A stretch of DNA of 6,118 nt from Bdellovibrio sp. (GTDB lineage: Bacteria > Bdellovibrionota > Bdellovibrionia > Bdellovibrionales > Bdellovibrionaceae). Below the pieces are notes generated by a model. It did not search any database. It saw only the letters and a program-made list of their open reading frames with translations, and had not been told where the DNA came from. How positions within the stretch are numbered: the first letter of the stretch is position 1; every line of letters starts with the position of its first letter. The translations under genes and the position numbers were made by a program. The stretch spans positions 1-6,118 of the forward strand of contig JAHRXB010000275.1 in the NCBI GenBank assembly GCA_019104905.1. The letters run 5' to 3'. Positions 1 through 6,118 of this stretch are shown here, one piece after another.

Positions 1-93
1 GCTCTGACTCGGGCTAAATCAGGTGTCACTTTATTGTGGGATAAAAAGGTCGGGAAAAAATCATGGGCGGCTCACTGCCCTTTGAATTTGTAA
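1..93 (+). CDS. C-terminal end of UvrD/RecB-like helicase (5' partial)
   Basis: The window opens inside a reading frame that starts ALTRAKSGVTLLWDKK. ALTRAK is the core of motif VI of superfamily 1 UvrD/Rep/RecB/AddA helicases, whose arginine contacts the ATP gamma-phosphate. The frame runs 30 codons and stops at a TAA (91-93), shortly after WAAHCPLNL. In RecB/AddA-type enzymes, motif VI is followed by a linker and a C-terminal nuclease domain, and exactly such a domain follows here in the same frame. This piece is therefore probably the upstream half of one helicase-nuclease interrupted by a stop. Everything upstream (Walker A and the other helicase motifs) lies outside the window. The family call rests on one short motif plus the downstream nuclease context. 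The ALTRAK motif is complete, so the helicase core itself could be intact. Confidence 0.72.
   Translation, partial: ALTRAKSGVTLLWDKKVGKKSWAAHCPLNL
91..93 (+). other. In-frame TAA between helicase and nuclease parts
   Basis: The TAA lies in the same frame as the helicase end (1-90) and the nuclease frame (94-798). The 22 codons between the stop and the first downstream ATG read EGLHQEKDFSYLVRVENSVP and onward, which looks like ordinary charged and hydrophobic coding sequence. The other two forward frames are broken by stops at 5, 15, 45, 83, 128 and 138, so a frameshift does not explain the interruption. A single substitution in one sense codon (for example TCA, TTA or AAA) would give TAA. 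It may be a real nonsense mutation, a sequence error or a natural split of the protein. Confidence 0.75.
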
Positions 94-159
94 GAAGGAC
101 TGCACCAGGAAAAGGATTTTTCTTATCTAGTCCGAGTTGAAAACTCGGTTCCACACAAG

Positions 160-798
160 ATGGCGGAACAAGATTTAGTTCAGAAAGATCTTCGAGCTTT
201 ATGGAAGGCCCCTGAAGTTGAAGAGCGGCGGAAGTATATTTCTGTGACGGAGTTGGTCGCCCCGGACTCTGTGACTTCGCCAGGGCCCGCGCGGGCGGCA
301 CCTTTGGGTGCGGGACTTGCTCGCGCCCAACAGGGGACCAATGCCCATCGACTTTTTGAAGCTCTCAAGTTCACTCCTTATGAAGCGCTAATTAAGATTT
401 CGGAGGAAGAACTTCGTCAGCCCCTTGAGTTTATCGCCAACACGAAGGAATTGCCCCTTCTGGAGATTATCGACAAAGGTCATGTAGAATGGGGTTTTGC
501 TTTGAATTATCGAAACTCCCTGATGCAGGGGCAGATTGATCTTTGGGGAGTTCTTGGTGAGACGCTTTGGATGGTGGACTACAAAACGGGATCCCAACGG
601 TATTCAGAGACCGCCTTCAAACAGCTCGAAGCCTATGCTTGGGCCTTGTATCGCATGAAGTATCTGGAGGGCGTTCGCGAAATCAAGTTGGCGGTGGTTT
701 ATCCCATGGATGAGATCGTGAAGATTGAGACTGTCCGCAGTTTGGCAGAGCTGAACTCCAGGATGGAGAAACTCCTGGATGATTATTCCCTTGTCTAG
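160..798 (+). CDS. PD-(D/E)XK nuclease domain of a RecB/AddA-type helicase-nuclease
   Basis: This frame encodes a RecB-family nuclease domain, the DNA-cutting module at the C-terminus of AddA/RecB-type enzymes used in double-strand break processing. Visible elements are SVTELV at 28-33, GTNAHRLFE at 59-67 with H63 as the conserved metal-binding histidine, GQIDLW with D127, VDYKTG with D140 and K142, and QLEAYAWAL with Q155 and Y159. Together these give the full catalytic H...D...DxK...QxxxY pattern, so the domain looks competent. A Pro/Ala-rich stretch at 41-55 precedes the histidine motif. ATG 160 is the first ATG after the stop at 91-93 but has no clear Shine-Dalgarno sequence; the frame is open back to 94, so the natural product probably includes the helicase upstream. 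The PilZ-like gene follows after 27 bases. The domain call is firm; whether it is made as a separate protein is uncertain. Confidence 0.82.
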   Translation: MAEQDLVQKDLRALWKAPEVEERRKYISVTELVAPDSVTSPGPARAAPLGAGLARAQQGTNAHRLFEALKFTPYEALIKISEEELRQPLEFIANTKELPLLEIIDKGHVEWGFALNYRNSLMQGQIDLWGVLGETLWMVDYKTGSQRYSETAFKQLEAYAWALYRMKYLEGVREIKLAVVYPMDEIVKIETVRSLAELNSRMEKLLDDYSLV

Positions 799-825
799 GT
801 AATTGAGGTTCCTTATCATTTTCAT

Positions 826-1620
826 ATGAAAAGAAAACCTTGGTCCTTGATAATTATCGCTCTTCTTCATGTGTTGGCTCCTTTTGGAAATCTTGTGCTC
901 AATGCTTTGCGTTCGGGAAGAACTCTGCAGGGGCAGTGGCATTATTGGTTTGAAGTGGTGCCCAAACATTTATTGTTTATCTACGTCGCGGTTCCAATGC
1001 TGGCCGGTCTTTTTATTTATATCTGCCGTCGTTGGAGTTATTGGGCATATCTGGCGTGTCTGGGCCTTATTTTTCTTTCCAATCTTTATAGCTATTGGAC
1101 AAGCATGGATTGGAACACCTTCCCGGCTTTGATGCTTGTGGTGATTGTCGATCTCATTGTGGTCGCCTACTTTGTGGTTCCTTCGGTTCAAAAAGTTTAT
1201 TTTGATCCTCGCATGAGATGGTGGGAGGCGACTCCTCGCTATAACTTTAATCACGAGGGTTTGGCGAATGGAACCAAAGCCTTTATTAAGAACCTGGGCC
1301 AAGGTGGCCTTTTCATGACCTCGGGTCCGTCATTGAGCGAGGGAGACAACGTGGACATGACGTGGTCTTATCAAGGCCATGATGTCAGTGTGTCGGGAGT
1401 CGTTGTATATAAGAGCCCTCGTGCGGACGCGCCAGGGTATGGAGTGAAGTTTAATCACACCCACGAAACTCAGAATCAGGTGAAGTCGGTGGTTGATCAT
1501 CTTCATAAGCAAGGGTTGATTGTCGTAGAGCGTTTGCCGGGACCTGAAGACAGCTTTGCGGTCTGGTTCAAGAAGCTGATGACTCGCGGAGAGGGACTCT
1601 TTCCGAAATTTAAGTCATGA
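826..1620 (+). CDS. Membrane-anchored PilZ-like domain protein
   Basis: The 264-residue protein has about four hydrophobic segments (roughly 6-27, 49-68, 72-89 and 100-119), followed by a soluble C-terminal domain from about 125. That domain resembles PilZ, the c-di-GMP-binding fold: basic residues R129, R131 and R138 (in PRMRWWEATPRY), then IKNLGQGGLF at 154-163 in the position of the usual D/NxSxxG turn, then beta strands ending in GYGVKF (204-209), the typical PilZ closing strand. The RxxxR pair is not canonical, and the serine of D/NxSxxG is replaced by glycine, so ligand binding is doubtful. The likely role is a membrane-bound c-di-GMP effector or a degenerate PilZ partner; the target is unknown. 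ATG 826 is the only reasonable start, since no alternative start lies between it and the upstream stop in the same frame. A GAGG at 805-808 is too far upstream to be a good ribosome site. It lies 27 bases after the nuclease frame and ends at a strong hairpin. Confidence 0.78.
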   Translation: MKRKPWSLIIIALLHVLAPFGNLVLNALRSGRTLQGQWHYWFEVVPKHLLFIYVAVPMLAGLFIYICRRWSYWAYLACLGLIFLSNLYSYWTSMDWNTFPALMLVVIVDLIVVAYFVVPSVQKVYFDPRMRWWEATPRYNFNHEGLANGTKAFIKNLGQGGLFMTSGPSLSEGDNVDMTWSYQGHDVSVSGVVVYKSPRADAPGYGVKFNHTHETQNQVKSVVDHLHKQGLIVVERLPGPEDSFAVWFKKLMTRGEGLFPKFKS

Positions 1621-1648
1621 AAAAGGGAGCTTGAAAGCTCCCTTTTTT
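1621..1648. terminator. Bidirectional rho-independent terminator
   Basis: GGGAGCTT (1625-1632) pairs perfectly with AAGCTCCC (1635-1642). The flanking A-run (1620-1624) and T-run (1643-1648) extend the stem and supply a U-tract on either strand. It sits between two convergent genes: it starts at the stop codon of the PilZ-like gene and ends two bases before the stop codon of the YceI gene, so it very probably ends transcripts from both sides. Confidence 0.9.
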
Positions 1649-1650
1649 AT

Positions 1651-2178
1651 TTACACCTTTTTCGCGAACTGAATATCTAGAGATATAGCGACGTCGTCGC
1701 CAACGAGAACTCCTCCAGCCTCCAGTGCGGCATTCCAAGTCAGACCGAAATCTTTACGTTTAATCTTTGTGGTGGCGGAAATTCCGATCTTGATGTTCCC
1801 GTAGGGGTCTTTCATTTCCGCAGTGGGTCCTTCGACGGCCAGCACCACCTCTTTGGTGACACCGTGAATGGTGAGATCTCCGGTGACTTTCAGGTCCTCT
1901 CCGTCTTTTTCCACCTTTTTCGATTTAAAGTTGAGCGTCGGATATTTCTCCACATCGAAAAAATCAGCGCTTTTTAAGTGTCCATCGCGCTGAGCTTCGC
2001 GGGTGTTGATACTTGTGGCATCAATGCTGGCTTCGATAGAGGCTTTGGTGATGTCCGAGGGATCGTAGTGGAGAGTTCCAGAGACTTTTTCAAAACCACC
2101 GTGCACTTTAGCGATCATCATATGTTTCACAGAAAAGTTAGCACTGGAATGGGCGGGATCGATTTGCCATGTAGACAT
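1651..2178 (-). CDS. YceI-family lipocalin-like protein
   Basis: At 175 residues, the protein matches the usual length of a YceI domain without a leader. Family signatures run end to end: WQIDPAHSSANFSVKHM at 4-20, the GGF and SGTLHYDP region at 27-40, a DGHLKSADFFDVEKYPTL block at 65-82, GDLTIHGVTKEV at 100-111 and RKDFGLTWN at 141-149. YceI proteins fold as an eight-stranded antiparallel barrel whose pocket binds polyisoprenoid or other amphiphilic chains in studied members. Escherichia coli YceI is periplasmic; this one starts directly at the domain with no signal peptide, so it is probably cytoplasmic. The start ATG (2176-2178) is fixed by a strong Shine-Dalgarno sequence just upstream. 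It appears to be a single-gene unit between two terminators. The family assignment is firm; ligand and physiological role cannot be read from the sequence. Confidence 0.95.
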   Translation of the reverse strand: MSTWQIDPAHSSANFSVKHMMIAKVHGGFEKVSGTLHYDPSDITKASIEASIDATSINTREAQRDGHLKSADFFDVEKYPTLNFKSKKVEKDGEDLKVTGDLTIHGVTKEVVLAVEGPTAEMKDPYGNIKIGISATTKIKRKDFGLTWNAALEAGGVLVGDDVAISLDIQFAKKV

Positions 2179-2182
2179 AAAT

Positions 2183-2189
2183 TCCTCCT
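2183..2189 (-). promoter_or_regulatory. Ribosome binding site of the YceI gene
   Basis: On the - strand the sequence reads AGGAGGA, then ATTT, then ATG: a near-perfect Shine-Dalgarno sequence at usable spacing that fixes the start at 2178. The leader from here up to the terminator near 2280 must contain the promoter, but I see no convincing -35/-10 pair in it; a TATGAA on the - strand (about 2236-2241) lacks a good -35 partner. Confidence 0.85.
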
Positions 2190-2280
2190 GGGAATGGTTG
2201 CTTTATGTCCTAAGAATGTCATGGTTTTGATTGTTTCATAAGGGAGCAAAGTTAGAAAACATTGTTGCGATTTTGTATCC

Positions 2281-2326
2281 CCTGAAGAAAAGAGCGCGGG
2301 TCCGGAGAGAGAGAAGGACCCGCGCT
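2281..2326 (-). terminator. Rho-independent terminator of the metalloprotease gene
   Basis: AGCGCGGGTCC (2293-2303) and GGACCCGCGCT (2316-2326) form a perfect 11-bp GC-rich stem around a 12-base loop made almost only of G and A on the + strand. Read on the - strand, the hairpin begins 12 bases after the metalloprotease stop codon and is followed by CTTTTCTTC, a T-rich though imperfect tail. It should end the protease transcript and keep it out of the YceI gene, which runs in the same direction. Confidence 0.85.
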
Positions 2327-2338
2327 GGAGAGACTTAA

Positions 2339-5300
2339 TTAACGATTGTACTCAGGATTTGTCATCAGAGTCAGTTTATTCAAGAACTCGACGTTCTTCA
2401 TGATAATTCCGTAAGAAACCTCTAGTTCCGTACCATCCACCAACTGACCGGCAGCACTGCCAAGCTCTTGAAGAGCTTCAAGACCTTCTTGTTTGCTGAG
2501 GGCTTTGCCAACCTTATCCAGGCCGGACTTCAAAGCTTTTTGATCAAGAGCAAACAAAGGAAGTGCTTCAGCCAATTGATTGGACTGTTGAGCTACCTGT
2601 TGGGCAACCTGGTCCGCCCCTTCTTGTTGTGTCAAAAGAGCGATAGCTACGGACATCACTTGTTTGTTGAATGCCACCATGTTTTCAACTTGCCCATCGA
2701 TAGACAAATCAGGGTTCGCTTTCAAAAGTTCTTCAGAAACAACTTCGCCCTTCTTATTCAAAGCTTTCAACTTCGCAACCAGCTCGGTTTTGGCTTTAGC
2801 AACGGCTTCGGCGTTCTTACCTTGGCTCAACAAGTCTTGGAATTGAGCGATGGCCATTTTTTCCATCAAAGGCTCAATTTCGTCGGCTTTTTGCAAGAAG
2901 AAGTTCTTCTCTGCCGCGATCTGAAGAATCTGATTTGAAGCAATAGCGTTATCCAAAGCCCAGAAGCTGAGGCGTGTTTTACTTTGATCAGAAACGCCCA
3001 ACTGACTTAGAACAACACGGTCATTGGGTGCTTTACCAACGCTGCTTCCTACTTTGAAGAAGTTTGCAAAGTTGTCCTTGTCTCTCAAAGTTGAAGCTTC
3101 AAGATTCAAGATTCCATAGATGCCAGCGTAAGCTCTCATTGCCGCAGTGACTGTCGCCTTTTCTCCACGAAGAGGAGACAAGATCGCCTTGTCATTTGTG
3201 AATGTCGGTTGCAACTGATCTAACATCATGCCAGTCAAAGTGTTCACGAAGAAGCTGCTCTCAGGAGTCATGCCCAAGATGTACTTTTCGAAATCCAGGA
3301 ATGAGAACTGGATGCTTTGAGCGTAGTACTTATAGTCAGGGAACCCTTTCATCGTTAAGAAGTTCATAGCCATAATTTTGTCGTATTCGATACCGATAGT
3401 GTCGATACGATATTCTGTTGTCGCCAAGTCTTGAATCGCACGTTTCTCTACGATTTCAACATCTGTGATAACTTTGCCAGTCTCTTTGCCTTGCGCATCA
3501 GTTTCTTTGTACTGATAAGGAACCGCGATGAAACGATCTGCGCTTTTGAATGCCGAGTGAGCATCCGGAGTTTTGATAACCTGGTTGTAGAAAATGTAGG
3601 CCTTCAAGGAAGCTTGAACATAGTCCGCTGTTTCTTCCTGGGTGCCGTTTCTCAAAACCAACTTATAGAACAACTCGTCCATGAACTGACGCATTTGGAA
3701 CATGTTAGAGATCGTTCTGCCGATCACGCGACCTGCAGTGCCGACGCCGAAGTCATTACGGTCCCAGCCATGGTAGCTAGTTACGTATGTATCTTCATAG
3801 TCCTGAACCATGTTTGCAACGATCTCTTCCGCAGAAGTACCATAGTCAAAGCGTTGGCATGTTGGTTCGTAACCGACATGGATGTCCGTGCAGTACTTAT
3901 AAGGCTTCAAGATGCCTTGGATCTGATGTTTAGAGAAGTTATTCCATCCCTCTTTGGCAAAGCTGGCTTGAATGGTGTTAACACTCAAGAACTTGCCGTT
4001 GACCAAGAGCTTGGACATATTTTTTTCTTCAAGATTTTTCTTGAACTCTGGAGTTACTTCCAAAAGTCCCAAGTGTGAAGCTCTCAACGCGTGAACGTCG
4101 TAAGAACCAATGCCATCCCAACGGAACTTGCCGGGTTCGATGTAGTCCATGATTGAAGAGTAGTTACGTTTAGACTCAGAACCGTCTTCATTGTTGAAGT
4201 TTGCCTTGTCGAAGGAACCGATAAAGTTGTGAGTCAAACCTTGAGAGTGACCCATTTCATGGCCCAAGTCGAAGAACAACTCTTCACGAAGAGCTTCTTT
4301 GAACGAACGATTGGCGAAGTCACGGGCGATGGACTCACGCTCGGTCAACATACAGCCTGGAGCATTTTTGAATTTTTCATTCATCTTCGCGCGGATAACA
4401 CCACGACGGGACATTCTTTCCAGTTCGAACTTGTCACTCTCGGACATCTTCGCGCCTTTGGAAGCCAACATTTCTTTGGCAACAAGACCTTCTAGTTCAA
4501 CGGGGTCCATAGAGCGATTTTCAGAAAGCTTACGCAGCACGCGGTCCAACCAGGCGCTTTCCATCTGTGGAGCAGCGTAATTGAATTTGCCTGCACCCAA
4601 AGATTTCATTTGAGCAGCCGCTTTCTTAATGTCGCCAGATGTTAAGTTCATGCTTCTCGCCTTCAAGAAGGCTTTGCCATCTGTCTGTTGACCTTGGGTC
4701 ATCTTCACAAGTTGTTTTGTGAATTGAGCTGCAGCTTGAGCTTTTTCTTCTGTCGTAGCTGTTGGTTTGGCAGCTTCTGCGGCTTGTTTTTGGGCTTCGG
4801 CCTCTTCTTTTTGTTGTTTAGCCAATTCGTCCAAAGCCTGAGCTTTGAACTTCTTCTTCATGTCAGCCCAGTTTTGAGAGATCTTCAAGTTACGCTGAGA
4901 ACCGGCGACGAACTGTTGCAAGTTACCTGCGTAGACAATCAAAGAGTCCGCCACAACGATACCCGAGCGAGGGTTGAAGCCCACTTGAGAAACCCCGAGG
5001 ATGCCGTGGTTGTCGTTAAATTTATTTTCGAAGTGAACGATGTTCTTATCCAAATCACCGACCGTCGCGTTCACGCCATCGTCGCCAGAGAATTGAATCT
5101 CAACATAGCGACCCGCACGCTCAAGAGCCGTTCCTTTGAAAGCCTGGCGATAAGCCAAGTCCCAAGCATTCACAACATCTTTAGCAGTGTCTCTGTAAAG
5201 TTGACGGATCTCAGGATCAAGGTTAACAGAAGACTCAAGACCGGTAACAGTATAAACCAGAGTTTTTCCGTTACGGAAGTCATGCACCACAGGGAAGTTG

Positions 5301-6118
5301 ACTTCTTGACCTTCACGGCCGTGCAAACCTTCTTTCGTAGGATTGATTTTGCCGATAGTCCATACGCCGTAACCGAGTTCGTTTTGGGCACGGAATGGAA
5401 TTTTTGTGACAAAAGACTTATCCGTAGAGCCGTCATTCAATTTGAAAGAAACGCGCTCTTTAAGGCGAGCTGTTGTTTGGTAGGAGGCTGTTCCATTGTA
5501 ATCATTAGAAACCTTATAGTCAGCCAAGCAATATACAGAGAGGCCTGCCGTGTAGTTGAAAGTGAAGTTTAAAGTACCCTTGTCTAACTTCATGTCAACA
5601 TCTGACACCTTAGCGTCTGCGATTGATTTAAAGCATTGCTCCTGAAGAGTCTCGAAGGGAGAATAATCAGCGGACAATGTATTTCTAGTCCAATCAACAT
5701 CAATGAACTCGGCATCCACGCGAGTCGCAGGAACCAGGCGAGCCATCGCGTAAGCGGCACCGGAAGCATCCTTCGTGTCATGTTTCAGGTACTTCACAGG
5801 AAGAGACATCAACTCTTCATAGTCAGTTTCGTTGGATCCAGTTTTAAAGTCGATAAGCTTGTCAGCCTTGCGGATGACCAAACGATTTTCTTCCAATTCA
5901 AACTTAACGATTGTTAATTGCCCGGCCATTCCAGGAGGGAATACTGTTGTTTCGGGAGCATCTTGCAGGGTTCTCTTAAAGAAGAACTCTTTCCCTTTGA
6001 TGTCAGCAATTCGGATCGTCGAGCGTGGATCCATTTCATTGTTGCTCTCAACTTTTTTCGGCTGAACGTTTTGTTCAATTTGTACAAGACCCACGTTGTC
6101 GCCGGCGCGAACAGGCTT
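2339..6118 (-). CDS. Large metzincin-like zinc metalloprotease (5' partial)
   Basis: The frame is open to the window edge and gives at least 1259 residues. The first GTG (6094) has no Shine-Dalgarno sequence, so the true start and any signal peptide or lipobox lie beyond the window. Numbering from that GTG, the catalytic motif HEMGHSQGLTHNF spans 612-624: H612, H616 and H622 as zinc ligands and E613 as the catalytic base. SSIMDYI carries a Met-turn methionine at 649, as in metzincins. HExxHxxGLxHNF, with NPRSGIVVADSLIVYAG upstream near 373-389, resembles the DUF5117/DUF4953 zinc-dependent metalloproteases. Residues 1-370 look beta-rich, 412-465 form an Ala/Gln/Glu/Lys-rich helix or coiled coil, and a long, mainly helical region runs from about 700 to the end. 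C735 and C746 could form a disulfide, which would fit an exported enzyme. A role in protein degradation outside the cytoplasm, perhaps of prey or host proteins, is inference; the substrate is unknown. The gene ends at a GC-rich terminator. Confidence 0.88.
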   Translation of the reverse strand, partial: KPVRAGDNVGLVQIEQNVQPKKVESNNEMDPRSTIRIADIKGKEFFFKRTLQDAPETTVFPPGMAGQLTIVKFELEENRLVIRKADKLIDFKTGSNETDYEELMSLPVKYLKHDTKDASGAAYAMARLVPATRVDAEFIDVDWTRNTLSADYSPFETLQEQCFKSIADAKVSDVDMKLDKGTLNFTFNYTAGLSVYCLADYKVSNDYNGTASYQTTARLKERVSFKLNDGSTDKSFVTKIPFRAQNELGYGVWTIGKINPTKEGLHGREGQEVNFPVVHDFRNGKTLVYTVTGLESSVNLDPEIRQLYRDTAKDVVNAWDLAYRQAFKGTALERAGRYVEIQFSGDDGVNATVGDLDKNIVHFENKFNDNHGILGVSQVGFNPRSGIVVADSLIVYAGNLQQFVAGSQRNLKISQNWADMKKKFKAQALDELAKQQKEEAEAQKQAAEAAKPTATTEEKAQAAAQFTKQLVKMTQGQQTDGKAFLKARSMNLTSGDIKKAAAQMKSLGAGKFNYAAPQMESAWLDRVLRKLSENRSMDPVELEGLVAKEMLASKGAKMSESDKFELERMSRRGVIRAKMNEKFKNAPGCMLTERESIARDFANRSFKEALREELFFDLGHEMGHSQGLTHNFIGSFDKANFNNEDGSESKRNYSSIMDYIEPGKFRWDGIGSYDVHALRASHLGLLEVTPEFKKNLEEKNMSKLLVNGKFLSVNTIQASFAKEGWNNFSKHQIQGILKPYKYCTDIHVGYEPTCQRFDYGTSAEEIVANMVQDYEDTYVTSYHGWDRNDFGVGTAGRVIGRTISNMFQMRQFMDELFYKLVLRNGTQEETADYVQASLKAYIFYNQVIKTPDAHSAFKSADRFIAVPYQYKETDAQGKETGKVITDVEIVEKRAIQDLATTEYRIDTIGIEYDKIMAMNFLTMKGFPDYKYYAQSIQFSFLDFEKYILGMTPESSFFVNTLTGMMLDQLQPTFTNDKAILSPLRGEKATVTAAMRAYAGIYGILNLEASTLRDKDNFANFFKVGSSVGKAPNDRVVLSQLGVSDQSKTRLSFWALDNAIASNQILQIAAEKNFFLQKADEIEPLMEKMAIAQFQDLLSQGKNAEAVAKAKTELVAKLKALNKKGEVVSEELLKANPDLSIDGQVENMVAFNKQVMSVAIALLTQQEGADQVAQQVAQQSNQLAEALPLFALDQKALKSGLDKVGKALSKQEGLEALQELGSAAGQLVDGTELEVSYGIIMKNVEFLNKLTLMTNPEYNR

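Noticed and set aside
63..140. Short + strand frame starting MGGSLPFEF in another phase across the stop region
   Set aside because: Tested as evidence of a frameshift repair of the helicase gene, but it does not join helicase and nuclease frames, and the phase used on both sides is the same.
26..301. 91-codon - strand frame over the helicase-nuclease junction
   Set aside because: It is antisense to a frame with clear helicase and nuclease motifs, and its own sequence shows no domain.
2221..2280. Possible promoter for the YceI gene with a TATGAA -10 element
   Set aside because: No acceptable -35 hexamer at 16-18 bases; too weak to annotate.
3431..4078. 215-codon + strand frame opposite the protease
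   Set aside because: It has no recognisable motif and is fully antisense to conserved protein-coding sequence.
4688..5572. Long open frame on the + strand (294 codons) opposite the metalloprotease
   Set aside because: It lies antisense to a gene with clear protease motifs; its translation is Cys/Phe/Leu/Ser/Arg-rich, with no family signature. It is a shadow frame.
6092..6094. GTG at 6094 as the true start of the metalloprotease
   Set aside because: The frame stays open to the window edge (reading KPVRAGDN upstream), there is no Shine-Dalgarno sequence, and no export signal follows; it is more likely an internal valine.

Overview
The window looks like chromosomal DNA of a Gram-negative bacterium with mid-range GC. 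A membrane-anchored PilZ protein, a cytoplasmic-type YceI protein and a very large metzincin-like zinc protease with clean rho-independent terminators would fit a Bdellovibrio-like (Bdellovibrionota) genome. That assignment is an inference from general resemblance; no marker gene proves it.

Layout. On the + strand, positions 1-798 hold the 3' part of a RecB/AddA-type gene: the end of a UvrD-like helicase (motif VI at the very start of the window), then a complete PD-(D/E)XK nuclease domain. An in-frame TAA at 91-93 separates the two, although the reading frame looks coding on both sides. A four-helix membrane protein with a cytoplasmic PilZ-like domain follows at 826-1620, 27 bases downstream and probably co-transcribed. 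A symmetrical hairpin at 1621-1648 separates it from a convergent gene on the - strand, a YceI-family protein (1651-2178) with a strong Shine-Dalgarno sequence. The 160-base gap 2179-2338 holds that ribosome binding site, the yceI leader and a GC-rich terminator hairpin. That hairpin closes the last gene, a 3.8-kb - strand zinc metalloprotease (2339 to beyond the window end) with HExxHxxGxxH and a Met-turn; its N-terminus lies outside the window.

The genes do not form one obvious pathway. They represent DNA repair or degradation (helicase-nuclease), possible c-di-GMP signalling at the membrane (PilZ), lipid or isoprenoid binding or stress (YceI) and probably extracytoplasmic proteolysis. I see no RNA gene, CRISPR array, insertion sequence or phage gene. 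The observation most worth checking is the stop codon that splits helicase from nuclease; next are the atypical PilZ motif and the unusually long protease.
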